Assembly: GCA_034401135.1 (NCBI GenBank)
Contig: JAWZSP010000001.1
Location: 3,782,001 to 3,846,000 of the forward strand
Direction: 5' to 3'
From: Volutella citrinella
Taxonomy: Eukaryota; Ascomycota; Sordariomycetes; Hypocreales; Nectriaceae
DNA length: 64,000 nt
The notes beneath the pieces are model-generated. The model was not told where the DNA came from, did no database searches, and saw only the letters and a program-made list of their open reading frames with translations. A program made the position numbers and the translations under genes. Positions 35,211 to 46,548 of the stretch are shown piece by piece; the stretch's first letter is position 1, and every line of letters begins with the position of its first letter.

Positions 35211-37750
35211 GGCATTGCCAGTGGCGTGGTGTGGAGAGACGGTGTGCCGTTGATATTCAGATGTCAAGCGGAGCCTCGGTTCACAGCCGAAGATGCTCAC
35301 GGCAGAGCCCATGAGCCCCCGCGCCACCACGACACCCCCTGGCTCTTGATCTTTGCCGACGCTGTCGCAAGCATGACGACTTGCCCCGACCAGAGTTGTG
35401 AGTTTCAACTTCGGGCATGTTCCTGCACGCGTGTGTGACTGTACTTCGGTATGTGGAAGGGGGGGGGAGGGAGGCTGCCGGTTGCACGTGTAACACGGCA
35501 CAATGAACCCCTAGTAGTGTAATGATAAGCATCCGGGTGGCGCCCAGAAGGTAGTCAAGGGGCAGGAGGGGGTTGCATGCGGCCAAAATTATAAGGGGTT
35601 TGATCTGTGTTTCTCAAGTTATTTCGAGACGTTTTGAAGTTTAATAGAATTAGACTGGCCACAGGATGGCATCCAACCAATGTCGATGCATCCAAGCAGT
35701 GCTTCTCGAAGACGCCGAATGACACTGCGCGCACCCCGGGGCTGGAGTGAGGGTGTGTGTGTGTGTGTGTTTGCAGGCCAATCAGCAACCCGGCGTTGAA
35801 TGCCGGACCACGAACGCCATCGTGACATTCGCAAAGGCGCCGGGGAGGTTGTCCTCTTGGCACCACTTTCGGCCGTTGGCCACTCAGAGCCCAGTGCCGT
35901 AGCCAACCGACGGGCATGGCGTCGAGGGCCTGGCCAAAAACGAGGAGTCGGCATAATACCAGGCGCGTCAGAGGTCAAATGACACCACCATAAAGTCCCT
36001 GGTTGATTTGCACACCACTTCCCCGGGGTGACGGGGCTCGGGGGGATAACCCCAGGCATCCCAGCTCGTTTACTTCGGATGCGGCCGTCGCACCTGTTTG
36101 GCCACCCGTACGGCCGTCCGCAACCGCCCGCGAGATCCCGATTCTTGTCCCAGCGGCCGAGACCAAGCCCGAAAGGCCATATTCATTATTGAGGCCCATG
36201 ATCCATTTTGTGGAACCGAGCCCTGCTGGCCATCTCCGTGGTATCCGGCAAAGCGGGTGGCCCGGGTGTGAAATAGCATAGCTCCCTCCCATGGTCAAGT
36301 TTGCTGCTGGTGGCCGAATTGCTGATGTCAATATAATAATACACTGATGGTCCCAGAGCTGCAGATCGGCTGTGGGTGTAGCGCCGGCTCGCGTGGATGG
36401 ACACCACAGCCATCACCCACCGCAGAGCCCTCCAATCCTGGTTAGCTACGCCCTCGCGACCTCAGCTTTAGTCAAGCGGCGCCTTCTGTTGGCACACGTC
36501 GACTGCCCGGGATGAGGCTATTCTGTATTGGCTTGGCCTCTCGTGATCTCGTTTGCCGTTCGCGTGTTTCCATCAAAGGGCCCTTGAACTCCAACCGCAT
36601 TGCGGGGGATAATGATCTGGGGTGAACTTGGTGTTGAACAGACAGGCATTGTTGCCATGCCTTAACCCATCCCATTCTCCTCAGTTACGGAGGACCACGA
36701 GCGAAACATTGCCCGTCATGGAAGAAACGTCACCAATCTGGCTTGTGACGGCCACACCGACATCCAGCGACATCCTTTTTTAAACTCGTTGCTCGGCGTG
36801 GCAACGAAGGGTTGCATCGGCAGCAGGATTCGATTCATGTGCATAAGTCTCCCTCGCCAGCGCCAACCGCCACGATGGCAGCCCTCCTCCTCCCTGCCAC
36901 CGCCCAAGACTGTGGCGTGGGCGACAGCCTTGCACATCCCGCCAATGGAGGTGCCCCGTCGGCCTAGGCGTTGCTTTTCCTTTCTACTCGGCCCATCCAT
37001 CGGCCAATGCATGCCCTAGATCCGGGCTGAGCACGGCCTCGGGCAGTCGACTCCCAGCACCAACCAACTGATTGCGCAGCGACAGATAGCCCCCTGTTGC
37101 TCAATCGCTCTCTTCTCTCTTCATGTGGGATAAGAGGCCCATCACAAGCTGCCGAGGACCAAAGAGCGGGTCGCTGCCGCATCCACCACCTTCATTCCTC
37201 AACCTTGCTGCAGGAGGGGCCGCCGAAAGCCACCCAGGCTTGCCAGGGCTCCCTCGAGGCCAGGGTTGGCCAGCATCTCCGGCGCTTGTGCCCTCCTCCA
37301 GCTTTGGGGCTAACCCCACGCGGGGCAAAGCTGGGGAAATAACCCCGTATAGCTCGGTCGGCCAGTTGCCCGTTTTGGCAACACACGCCCGAGACCTTGC
37401 AAAAGAACTAGGGAGGCAAAGAAGATCATGGCGATCCGGTCACCTCCCGTCCACGACTGTGCCGTAGGCTTGCGGAGTGTTGTTGCCAGTCGCCAAAGGG
37501 GCCTGTTGTGGTTATGGCACATGGATCCCAATAACTTAAAAAGCTGCCACCGTCCTCGCATGTGAAGGGCCTCTGTTTCGAATTCGCCTCCTCCCAGCCG
37601 GTGATATATCAGCAAAACGTACGGTGGCGTTTTGTGTTTAACTCTTCATCGGTTTTGCAAACCATTTGTCCTGGGTCATTACTCTCGCACACACGCTCGT
37701 CCTCTCTCTGCTTCCCCTTGCTGCTTCAGTCCAGCGCCACCACTCTCAAC
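35211..37750. other. Long intergenic region without a supported gene
   Basis: 2.5 kb between the b2 stop and the DUF3712 start, both on the plus strand. It contains a GT microsatellite (listed separately), a G run near 35460-35468, and scattered short open frames of no recognisable type. The 37620-37750 interval is C/T-rich and is the likely promoter and leader of the next gene. Confidence 0.45.
35753..35770. repeat. (GT)9 microsatellite
   Basis: Nine perfect GT dinucleotides in the intergenic region after the flavocytochrome b2 gene. Confidence 0.9.
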
Positions 37751-38886
37751 ATGTCGGACAAAATCGAGTCGACGGTCACTGACCGAGCCCCCGTCAAGGA
37801 CCGGAAGTGCGGGCGACACTGCAAGCGCTTCTGGTGGGTTTACCTCATCGTGCTCGTTGTCATCATCGTCATCGTCGTACCTGTAGTGTGAGTATCGGCG
37901 ATTCCCACCATGCGCTCTGCCGCGACTGACACGCCGGCCATGAAGCATCCTTGTGGCCGTCCCCAAGATTGCACAGAAGAAGCTTGATGAAGCCAAGTTG
38001 GAGGTCCAGGGCATCAACATCCTGCACACCACGGAGAGCGGCTACCACATGGAGATCAACTCCACCATCGAGACTGACGGAAAGATCCATGCCAAGGTCG
38101 ACGCGTTTGAGGGCGACATGTTCCTGACCGACTACGAGCCGCAAACGCCATTCGCCTCCCTGGCCTTCCCCCAGACCAGCTCTGACAAGCACCAAAACGT
38201 CAACGTGAGCAACGACGTCACAATCCGCGATCTCGAGGCATTCACTCGCTTCAACGTCTGGTTCCACAACAACGAGACCGTCAAGGTCACCATTCTTGGT
38301 AAGACCAAGGTCCAGCCCAAGGGCTTGCCTCGCAAGTACGACGTCACGTTCAAGAAGACTCTTGAATTCAAGGGGCTGAATGTCTTTGCTGGCACCGTGG
38401 TCACGGACGGCCAGATCTCAATCGAAAAGGACCCCAACGGCAACAACTTCAACGGCACCTCCATTATCCCCAATGCATCCCATTTCACCCTCGAAATCGT
38501 AAGTGCTCTTTGATCCTTTGCGTGTCGTCAACCCCCATCAGCTTGGTTCTCACCATCTTCAGGGAAATGTCACCTTCACCAATTTCATCGGTGATGACGA
38601 GGTTGGCGAGCTCTACATCAACGACCTCGTCCTGCACCCAGGAGACAACGAGGTTAAAATCACCGCCCACATGGATCAGGTCAAGGTCCTCGACGCCGCC
38701 CGCAAGAAGCCGTACTGCGATACCGGCAAGGTCCCAGTCAAGCTTCTGGGCAAGTCGGTCGACAACAACGGCCAGAAGCTCAGTTACTTCGCCACAGCCC
38801 TGGCCAGCAAGAACCAGACGGTGGAAATTGACATCAAGTCAATCGTCAAGAAGAGCTTGAATGTCGACCTCAAGTGTGCGGATTAA
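37751..38886 (+). CDS. DUF3712-type single-pass membrane protein
   Basis: Three exons, 37751-37887, 37946-38498 and 38563-38886, give 337 residues. The N-terminal 27 residues are polar with a basic patch (KCGRHCKRF), followed by one strongly hydrophobic helix at about 28-51 (WWVYLIVLVVIIVIVVPVVV), so the bulk is probably lumenal or extracellular. The rest resembles the fungal DUF3712 fold: 'LEVQGINILHTTESGYHMEI', 'FPQTSSDKHQNVNVSNDVTI', 'FHNNETVKVTILGKTKV' and 'GNVTFTNFIGDDEVGELYIN', with several NxS/T sites. This beta-rich lipid-binding-like fold (LEA/BPI-like) also occurs in the yeast vacuolar protein Tag1. The specific function is unknown; vacuolar or plasma-membrane placement is an inference. 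Confidence 0.82.
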
Positions 38887-39239
38887 GTTTGCTCGAATTA
38901 GCTCCTAGGGTTTGCCCTGAAGAAAGGCGTTGCCCCTTGGCTCTTTGGGCACAACCAGCACGGCAGGCTATGAGGCACAGGCAGGCAGGCTGCCCGCCTG
39001 GGGAATAATATAGTTGGAGGATGACTGTATAATAGCTGGCGCACGACGGCAATGATACCTTGTTGATAGCTCAAACTCTTGCTTCTGGCGCCGGCCGTGG
39101 TCTGTGATGAAAATCGTGTTATTAGTATCGTCCCTGGCGTCTTCCGTCCGGGTATCGTACGCATCCCTTCAAAGGTGCAGGCTTTTCAAGCACCTGTCGC
39201 TCGTCCAGAGGGTCGAACATGTTGAAAAAAAATCTTCCA
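38887..39239. other. Convergent 3' regions
   Basis: 353 bp between the stops of the DUF3712 and HCNGP-like genes. No coding region or repeat is recognised. Confidence 0.5.
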
Positions 39240-40130
39240 TTAATCCCAATCTCCTTTGCGCTTCTCGCCCCGCGTCAGGCTGCCCCCTGACAAACCTGTC
39301 GAAGTAGACGTTGCAGGGACAAAGTCAATCGCAGTCCTTGTGCCGCTTGCGCGTTCGGATGCCTTCTCCCTCGTCAATTTCTCCCTGTATTTCTGCTGAC
39401 TCTCCCTAAAGGCCCATTCGGGGAACCCGGCAGGGTCCCAAAGATCGGTAGGCAGAGTCGTCGAGTATTGATTCCGCTCACTTAAATCCACGAATGCCAT
39501 CAGCTTGTCCATCAGGCTCGGGTTTTTGAGAGCAACCGACTGCTCCAGCTTGGCATTAAAGTGTACCCCTTTCTTTTTCAGTTCCATAAACTGCTCGAAC
39601 TTTTTGTTCGCGCCGGGTAAAGGGGAGCCTGGCGGAGAGGGAGGTATGTCTAAGTTTGGTACGGAAGGCAGCGTAAGGTCACGCAGCAAAGTTCTGTTTG
39701 CTGTGTATGGTGATGAAGGCTCCTGTCCAGGGCTCTCGCCATGTGTCATAGGTTCACTCATGGCAGGGAGCGCAGGGCCCAAAGGAACTGCGTTCTGCTG
39801 CACAGCGCCTATTGCCACCACGGTGTCTTTTTTCTGAGTTGATGAGTTGGTCACGCAAGCCTCTGCCTTTGAGGCTTTGAAAATTAAAAAGTCAGCGCAT
39901 GAAAATCTAGAGGAATGTAATTCACACAAATATTTAATGCGATATCTTACCCGATTTTGAGTCCTCATTCTTCAACGATGCTGAGGGAACAGTAGCCGCC
40001 TGTGCCAAGATCGATGAGTTAGCAGATTTTGCTTTCAAGACCTGATTGATTTACTCACTGGAGCTCGCTTTGTAGGCTCATTCAATTCGTCGTCATCGTC
40101 GCTGCTTTCGTATGCGACAAGACCGGCCAT
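39240..40130 (-). CDS. HCNGP/SAP30BP-like nuclear protein
   Basis: Three exons on the minus strand, 40130-40059, 39999-39951 and 39874-39240, encode 251 residues. The N-terminus 'MAGLVAYESSDDDDELNEP' is the acidic start typical of this family. The conserved C-terminal core is 'FNAKLEQSVALKNPSLMDKL' followed by 'YSTTLPTDLWDPAGFPEWAF', the HCNGP domain signature, and a basic tail. The human homologue SAP30BP was first described as a transcriptional regulator and later as a splicing cofactor acting with RBM17 on short introns. The second exon is only 49 bp. The gene is head to head with PRP5, 417 bp apart. Confidence 0.9.
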
Positions 40131-40547
40131 TTTGAATATCGCTGTTGTGCACGATTGGTCACAATGCCTCTCAGCAGTGGTTGCTCGGTTTGAGGGCGGG
40201 CTGGACCTGGAGCTGATGGGAAGGTCAATTCAGGTGGAACACCGTTGGACCATTCTGGGCTTAGCGCGCCCGGATGACACTACGCTACTTGGCTACGTAC
40301 TACGGCAGGATAAACCCCGGCATCTGCCTGCCCGATCTCACTTTCCTCGAGGCCTTCCAACAAACGCATCAGTCCTCTCACCGTGCCAGTCGCTCCAGAA
40401 ACAGAGTGTTCATCATAGCTCCAGCGACTCTTCAAAGCCGGCTGCGCGCCGCCAGTGGCAATTCCGAGACCTCGGTCCCTCCCCAAAGAAAGAAAAAAGT
40501 ACTACTCATCAAACGAAGTGTCCTGCTGAGCTTGCGAGACCACAACA
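40131..40547. promoter_or_regulatory. Shared 417-bp divergent promoter of the HCNGP-like gene and PRP5
   Basis: Two spliceosome-related genes start from this short spacer in opposite directions, so their promoters must be adjacent or shared. No TATA box is obvious. Confidence 0.6.
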
Positions 40548-43500
40548 ATGGCTCGGCCAAGAGACTCGCGCTCACCAAGTCCTGCAGGCAGCCATCACAG
40601 CTCACGCCGTCCTCGCAGAGATGACGACCGACGGGACAAGGATCGCAGAGATGACGGCAAAGACCAGCGTCTACGAGCCCGCTCGCGCAGCCCAGATGTC
40701 GGTGCTCGCCTCCCCCCTCCCGGCGGCATGTATTCTAATGTGATCCCCACCAAGCAGGCGCGGCATCACGAACGAGATAGAGACCGCGGCCGAGATCGCG
40801 ACTACTACCGCCGAAGGGACCGCTCGATAGATCGCCGAGATAATGAGTACAACCGCAACGGACGCCGAGATCACCGAGATTGGGACCGGCGGAGATCGCG
40901 GGACCGCTATGACGACAGAAATCGGTCGCCAGATCGACGCCGAAACAGAAGTCGCGACAACCAAAGGGACTCAAGAAGGCGAGGCGACTCCCGCGACCAT
41001 GGACGTAGTCGCCGGGAAAACACGGCTGACTCCCATCCGCGCAGCGCTCGCGACGAAGCTCGCAACCAGAAGGCTCACACTAACGAAAATGGCGTTGATA
41101 ACCACGAGGTTCGTATCTCTCCTCCATCTCCCCTACTCGTGTCGCATTGGGGTGTTGACAAGAGACAGTCGCAAAAGCCAAAGCCGAGCGCCCAACAAGC
41201 CGAAATCGACAAGAAGGCCGAACGATTGGCCAAACTAGAAGCGTGGAAGAAGAAGAAGGAGAGCGCCAGCCAAAAGCAAAAAGAGGTGAACCCAAGCCAG
41301 ACCCGAAATCTCCTGGCTGAGATGGATATGAGGGCGAGCGGCACACCATCTAGAACAGTGTCTCCAAATGTTTCTGCCGCTGCGTCTCCGATCCCCAAAG
41401 ACTCTCCAAGTGCTGAGTCTCCCGTACCTTCTTACAGCGGCAAGTTTGATCCCAAGGCCATCGCCAAGAAGTCAGCCGCATCACGATCTCATGATACTTC
41501 GAAGCCGCTCCTAGGCTCACTAGGTGGCCATGAGAAGGTAGCAGTGTCTGTGAAGCAGACGCCCGCTGGTACGTTGCCACTCGACTACGTTGTGGGCCAG
41601 CGTGATACTAATCGCAGGCCGATAGCATCCGCGCTCCCAGCAAACCGAACCAAGACCAGCGCCTTCGGCTTCAAGTCCCACGCCGAGACTGAGAAGCTGC
41701 CCAGCAAGCGCAAGCTCAATCTCGACGAAGAGGAGACCACCAAGCGAAAACTCATCAAGCTCCCTGCCCTTCCTGCCGAGGCAGACGACACGCCATACGC
41801 TGATCAGGACGAGGGTGGCGACTCCGACGAAGACAACTTTGCCGAGAATGAAGAGGAAGCTGCTGCTGCCGCTCGCGCGGCTCATGAAAGGCGCCTGCAG
41901 GCGGAAGCGCAAGCGGAGGAGGAGGCGAAGGCGACCGAAGCGCAGGCTAAGGGCGATGTAGACGACCATGCGCAGACCGAACAAATGGACGTGGACGAGG
42001 CTGAAGATGTCGATCCGTTGGACGCCTTCATGGCTGACCTCGCTGAAAAAGACGTGAAGAAAATGAGCAAGGCGCCCGCTACTGGGCCAAAGAAGGCTCA
42101 AGAACCGGAAGCGTACTTCAGTGATGACGATTTTGGATTCAAGACCAACGAAGACGGCGACCACAACGCGCTATTGGCAATGACCAACAAGCGAAAGAAG
42201 AAGGATATCCCTACAACTGATTACAGCAAAATCGATATTGAGCCCATTAGGAAAAACTTCTGGGTTGAGCCTGCTGAACTCAGCGCCTTGACAGAGGCGG
42301 AGGTGGTAGACCTTCGACTGGAGCTGGATGGTATCAAAGTCAACGGAAAGGACGTGCCCAAGCCCGTGCAAAAGTGGGCTCAGTGTGGTCTCACACGACA
42401 GATATTGGACGTTATCGATAGCCTAGGCTACGAGAAGCCGACGCCCATTCAGATGCAGGCGGTTCCGGCCATTATGTCTGGCCGCGATGTCATTGGCGTT
42501 GCCAAAACTGGCTCAGGCAAGACGGTAGCTTTCCTGCTGCCCATGTTTCGACACATCAAAGACCAGCCACCGCTCAAGGATTCAGAGGGGCCCATCGGGC
42601 TGATTATGACTCCCACCCGCGAGTTAGCAACTCAAATCCACCGCGACTGCAAACCCTTCTTGAAGAAGATGGGCCTGCGTGCGGTATGTGCATATGGAGG
42701 CGCCCCCATCAGAGACCAGATTGCTGAGCTCAAGCGTGGAGCCGAAATCATTGTCTGCACGCCTGGCCGCATGATCGACCTGTTGGCGGCAAACCAAGGC
42801 CGGGTGACGAATCTGCGGAGAGTTACCTACGTCGTTCTGGACGAAGCCGATCGAATGTTTGACATGGGCTTTGAACCCCAGGTTATGAAGATCTTTGCGA
42901 ATATGAGACCAGATAGACAGACGATTCTGTTTTCAGCAACCATGCCGCGAATCATCGACTCCCTTACCAAGAAGGTTCTCAAGACCCCCGTCGAAATCAC
43001 GGTGGGTGGTCGCAGCGTTGTGGCCAAGGAGATTGAGCAAATTGTCGAGGTGCGCGAGGAGAGCACCAAGTTCCTCCGGGTTCTGGAGCTTCTTGGCGAA
43101 CTCTACGATCGAGACGAAGACGCGCGCACGCTTATTTTCGTGGAGCGCCAGGAAAAGGCGGATGACCTGCTCAAGGAACTTATGATGAAGGGCTATCCCT
43201 GCATGTCGATCCACGGTGGCAAAGACCAAATCGACCGAGACTCCACCATTGCAGACTTCAAGAAGGGCGTGGTGCCGATTCTGATCGCGACATCGGTTGC
43301 AGCTCGTGGCTTGGACGTCAAGCAACTAAAGCTTGTCATCAACTACGACGCCCCGAACCACCTGGAGGACTACGTTCACCGAGCGGGTCGGACAGGGCGT
43401 GCAGGAAACACGGGCGTGGCAGTGACATTTGTGACTCCGACGCAGGAAAACTGCGCCCCCGGCATTGCCAAGGCGCTGGAGCAGAGTGACCAGCCCGTGC

Positions 43501-44279
43501 CAGAGCGTCTCGAGGAGATGAGAAAGGCTCACCGCGAGAAAGTCAAATCTGGCAAGGCAAAGGATACCTCTGGCTTTGGCGGCAAGGGTCTGGATCGCCT
43601 GGATCAGGAACGAGAAGCAGCCCGGCTCAGGGAGCGCAAGACGCACAAGGCTGAAGGCGAGGAGGAAGAGGTCAAGGAAGATGCCAAGGACGACGAGGAC
43701 AAGGCAGAGAAGGCTCTTAGTGCGATCCGAGCAGCCACGTCGAGCGTACAGGCCCGCGAGACGGCCAAGGCAGAGACTCCGGAGGCTAAACCTACTGCTA
43801 CTATCACCCAGCGCCCAACTGAAAGCGCTACTCCCGTGGTGGCTGGCAAGGCGGGCAATCCCCTCGACAAGGTCAGCTCCGCTGTCAGTGCCATCAACAG
43901 CCGACTGGGCAAAGCTGGCCAGCTTCGTGCTGGGCAGCCAATCGACAACAAGGGGCCGGATGCCGGCGCTTTCCACGCAACATTGGAGATCAACGACTTC
44001 CCTCAGAAGGCCCGATGGGCCGTCACCAACCGCACCAATGTTGCCAAGATTCTTGAGGCCACAGGAACATCCATCACGACCAAAGGCAACTTCTACCCGG
44101 CAGGAAAGGAGGTGCCACCTGGCAGCGAGCCCAAACTATACATCCTCATTGAGGGAGACACGGAAGTTGTTGTTGGGTCTGCCCTGAGCGAGCTAACGCG
44201 ACTGCTCCGCGAGGGAACCATTGCGGCCGCCGACGCAGACAACAGGGCGCCGGCAAGTGGCAGATACACCATCACTTAG
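40548..44279 (+). CDS. prp5: Pre-mRNA splicing DEAD-box helicase PRP5
   Basis: Continuous frame of 1,243 residues; a possible frame-preserving intron lies at 41109-41168 (donor GTTCGT, acceptor GACAG). The first 170 residues are an RS/RD-rich domain. A Lys/Glu-rich segment '[15 protein letters not shown]' and an acidic region lead to the conserved PRP5 element '[20 protein letters not shown]'. The helicase core has the Q motif ([13 protein letters not shown]), Walker A AKTGSGKT at 652-659, DEAD at 765-768, SAT (LFSATMP) and the C-terminal RecA lobe ending '[15 protein letters not shown]'. The C-terminal '[20 protein letters not shown]' module is also typical. PRP5 uses ATP to remodel U2 snRNP and proofread the branch site. 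Its neighbour at the shared promoter is HCNGP-like. Confidence 0.95.
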   Translation: MARPRDSRSPSPAGSHHSSRRPRRDDDRRDKDRRDDGKDQRLRARSRSPDVGARLPPPGGMYSNVIPTKQARHHERDRDRGRDRDYYRRRDRSIDRRDNEYNRNGRRDHRDWDRRRSRDRYDDRNRSPDRRRNRSRDNQRDSRRRGDSRDHGRSRRENTADSHPRSARDEARNQKAHTNENGVDNHEVRISPPSPLLVSHWGVDKRQSQKPKPSAQQAEIDKKAERLAKLEAWKKKKESASQKQKEVNPSQTRNLLAEMDMRASGTPSRTVSPNVSAAASPIPKDSPSAESPVPSYSGKFDPKAIAKKSAASRSHDTSKPLLGSLGGHEKVAVSVKQTPAGTLPLDYVVGQRDTNRRPIASALPANRTKTSAFGFKSHAETEKLPSKRKLNLDEEETTKRKLIKLPALPAEADDTPYADQDEGGDSDEDNFAENEEEAAAAARAAHERRLQAEAQAEEEAKATEAQAKGDVDDHAQTEQMDVDEAEDVDPLDAFMADLAEKDVKKMSKAPATGPKKAQEPEAYFSDDDFGFKTNEDGDHNALLAMTNKRKKKDIPTTDYSKIDIEPIRKNFWVEPAELSALTEAEVVDLRLELDGIKVNGKDVPKPVQKWAQCGLTRQILDVIDSLGYEKPTPIQMQAVPAIMSGRDVIGVAKTGSGKTVAFLLPMFRHIKDQPPLKDSEGPIGLIMTPTRELATQIHRDCKPFLKKMGLRAVCAYGGAPIRDQIAELKRGAEIIVCTPGRMIDLLAANQGRVTNLRRVTYVVLDEADRMFDMGFEPQVMKIFANMRPDRQTILFSATMPRIIDSLTKKVLKTPVEITVGGRSVVAKEIEQIVEVREESTKFLRVLELLGELYDRDEDARTLIFVERQEKADDLLKELMMKGYPCMSIHGGKDQIDRDSTIADFKKGVVPILIATSVAARGLDVKQLKLVINYDAPNHLEDYVHRAGRTGRAGNTGVAVTFVTPTQENCAPGIAKALEQSDQPVPERLEEMRKAHREKVKSGKAKDTSGFGGKGLDRLDQEREAARLRERKTHKAEGEEEEVKEDAKDDEDKAEKALSAIRAATSSVQARETAKAETPEAKPTATITQRPTESATPVVAGKAGNPLDKVSSAVSAINSRLGKAGQLRAGQPIDNKGPDAGAFHATLEINDFPQKARWAVTNRTNVAKILEATGTSITTKGNFYPAGKEVPPGSEPKLYILIEGDTEVVVGSALSELTRLLREGTIAAADADNRAPASGRYTIT

Positions 44280-44995
44280 GGTGGGCGGGCTGCCAGCATC
44301 GCCGGTTTAGGGCAAAGGAGCGCAGGTTTTGCTTATTGTATCCATATCAAAGTTGTTTCCAACACACGAGACCGGGCGTTATTGGGATGGGGTCTCAAGG
44401 GCCAAAGCAAGTTTATTTGTGCCGGCCAGCAGACTGGTCTGTGTAAACTGAAACCGAGGAGTACTGGTGGCGAAAAACTGAAGCTAAGTCAAAATATTCT
44501 GTCTGCTCTTCTAATAGTAACCCTTGCGGCCTCGCGAACCTCCAATTCCCCCCCCCCCCCCCCAAAGACGAAGAGGTAGGAAGTGAAGTCCGCGCTCCAT
44601 GCAGTTTATAACCTTGTTTGTGCCGTGTTTGGGAGTACCAGCACATTTACTACTACCCAAAGAAACCAAAGAAACCACTCTGCGAATATGCCTCTCGTGA
44701 ACACAAACTCCCTCCTTCGCCGTGCTGAAATCCACCTCCCCAAAGCCGCCGCCTCCTCCGTGCCAACTTCACAGCAGCCATGCCCCGAGATAGATGAGGC
44801 GTTTCGTCCCACGGGGACCTTGGCGGCTGGCCTCCAGCTCGTCCAGCTTGGCGGTGCTGCCGCATAGTCTTTTTTGTTTTGGCTTTGCCCGCTTTGCATG
44901 ATCCTCTCGGCCGGAGCATGCATGAAACGGCGGCAGAAAGCTGCACACTCCCTCTGCGTTGGCAGCTCGATCTAGTTCGCCTCACTCAGTAAAAC
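44280..44995. other. Convergent 3' regions with a poly-C run
   Basis: 716 bp between the PRP5 stop and the stop of the small MGNCC gene. Apart from a C16 run listed separately, short open frames on both strands show no recognisable features. No gene is supported. Confidence 0.45.
44548..44563. repeat. Homopolymer C16
   Basis: Sixteen consecutive C residues in the spacer after PRP5. Such runs vary in length and are prone to sequencing error. Confidence 0.85.
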
Positions 44996-45538
44996 TCAGT
45001 CCCAGTTGCGGGCCTGGGCGGCCTGGTCAGCGTCGCGAGCACGGCGCTGCTCGTGGCTGGCTTGGTTAAGCGTGTCGGTGCGTGACTGCTTCTTCTGGGC
45101 ATCCAGTTGCGACTGCAGTTTTCCGCTCTTTGCGGAGGACTTTGCCCGGGCCTGTGGATCAGTGTTAGCATGTTCTCCATCTCCATGTCCATCTCCATGT
45201 CCATCCCCATCTTCCTTTGCGGGCATCTCCACGCCCACGCCAAAGTTACCAAACCGGGATTATTATGGTCCCTCCCTAACAGAAGCAAGAAACCACGTCG
45301 CGCATCACGTAAGACTCACTTCGGCTGCCTCAGCGGCCCTCCTCCGCGCATCATCGTGGTCCGTCCCGGAAGCCTCCCCAGGGGCTGAGGCTGATCCACC
45401 ACCGCCCAGCGTCCTTGGGGGGCCGCCGACCTTACGGGGCACGGGTGCCGTTGTAGGCCCTGGGGCGGGCGCGGAGCCCAGGACACGGCCTGGCTGGGCG
45501 AAGGCCTCTGAGTCTGTCTTGCCGCAGCAATTTCCCAT
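44996..45538 (-). CDS. Small N-myristoylated/palmitoylated-type protein (MGNCC start)
   Basis: Two exons, 45538-45320 and 45151-44996, give 124 residues. The start MGNCCGKTDS is a textbook dual-lipidation signal: Gly2 for N-myristoylation, Cys4 and Cys5 for palmitoylation. A Pro/Gly-rich middle follows (PRKVGGPPRTLGG), then a charged helical C-terminus: 'DDARRRAAEAAE', joined by splicing to 'ARAKSSAKSGKLQSQLDAQK', and 'RTDTLNQASHEQRRARDADQ'. The helical part looks amphipathic and could form a coiled coil. The 168-bp intron has a GCTAACA branch site and a CCACAG acceptor. I recall similar small proteins in other filamentous ascomycetes but know no function. A membrane-tethered adaptor is one reading. 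Confidence 0.78.
45174..45211. repeat. 12-bp tandem repeat inside the MGNCC gene intron
   Basis: About three copies, the last incomplete, of a unit close to CCATCTCCATGT, within the intron just before the branch site of the minus-strand gene. On the coding strand it reads as GATGGACATGGA-type repeats. Confidence 0.8.
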
Positions 45539-46548
45539 GGCTTGATGCTTCAGGCGACGATGCAGCAATGTGGGAGAGTCCAACTGATCGGGGCAAGAGA
45601 GGAGGCGCAGGCAGGAAGTTGGTACACAGTGCGCCGTAGTGGAGGAGAATGCGATCACCAATTCAGGGTCTCCGCTGGTGAGGGGAAGAGAGGAGAGGAG
45701 GGGGAGGGGGTGGGCAGTGGGCAGCGGGAAGCCAAAACTTGCAGGCACCTTCTCTATTGTGACCGCCAAGTCGGGTAGCTCGGTAGCAATGCCCCGACAC
45801 TGAAGGAGCAAACGCTTGCGGTTTTCAGGACCCAGGCAGAGAGATCAGTAGGTAAGGATTGGATGCCTCCGAACAGCAACTCCGGCGTGAAGCAGCGCCA
45901 GCGTCCGGTGCTGCAGCAAATAATTGCGTCCGGTGCTACAGTACTATTTATACGGTGCGGTCGTGTTTGGCATGGTCCTGCAACCACTTAAGGAAGGTCG
46001 TGCCTTGCAGCAACCGCCCATGCTGCGCAAGCAAGCTGTCTGTGCAAGGTATATCCGTCAGACACTTGAAAACACGACAAGTACTACTAGTAGTAGTAAT
46101 GATGTGCTTTGACTTTGACTACTAAATCGAGGTACGCTGTCCAGAATTGGAGTCACAGTCATGATGAATGACCGCCGTAATGCAGTACAGACTGAATGTA
46201 GCCCAGTGACACCACTCAAACTCATACTACACCGAAGGGGCGTGGGGAAAGGAGAATGGAGAAGCAGTTGGCAACCAGCAAAGGAATGGGGCCATACCAA
46301 CCATTGGTACTGTCTGCATATGTAGAACTTACTACTGCTAAGTACCGCCAAGTACTCCCAAGTACACCTTGTACTCCCAGCACTGGTGGGAGTGGATGTG
46401 ACAAGTCTGTCCCGCTGCGTTTGCCTCCATCGCCATTGCCGGCGATTACACCCGCCGCCGACGCCGCAAGATCCTCTCTGTGGCCATTCCCTTTGTTTTC
46501 CAAAATCCTAACTCGCAAACATAACTCCCAGACTCCAATGGTATCTCT
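45539..46548. other. Intergenic between the MGNCC gene and ADE16/17
   Basis: 1.0 kb holding the MGNCC promoter and the ADE16/17 3' UTR (both minus strand). Near 46080-46100 is a CTACTAGTAGTAG-type palindromic run, and near 46340-46375 several AAGTAC-containing units recur. No gene is supported. Confidence 0.45.

Noticed and set aside
41569..41617. Near-perfect intron signals in PRP5 (GGTACGTT donor, GATACTAATCGCAG branch and acceptor)
   Set aside because: Removal of the 49 bp shifts the frame into a TAG stop within a few codons, while the unspliced frame continues smoothly into clearly coding sequence.
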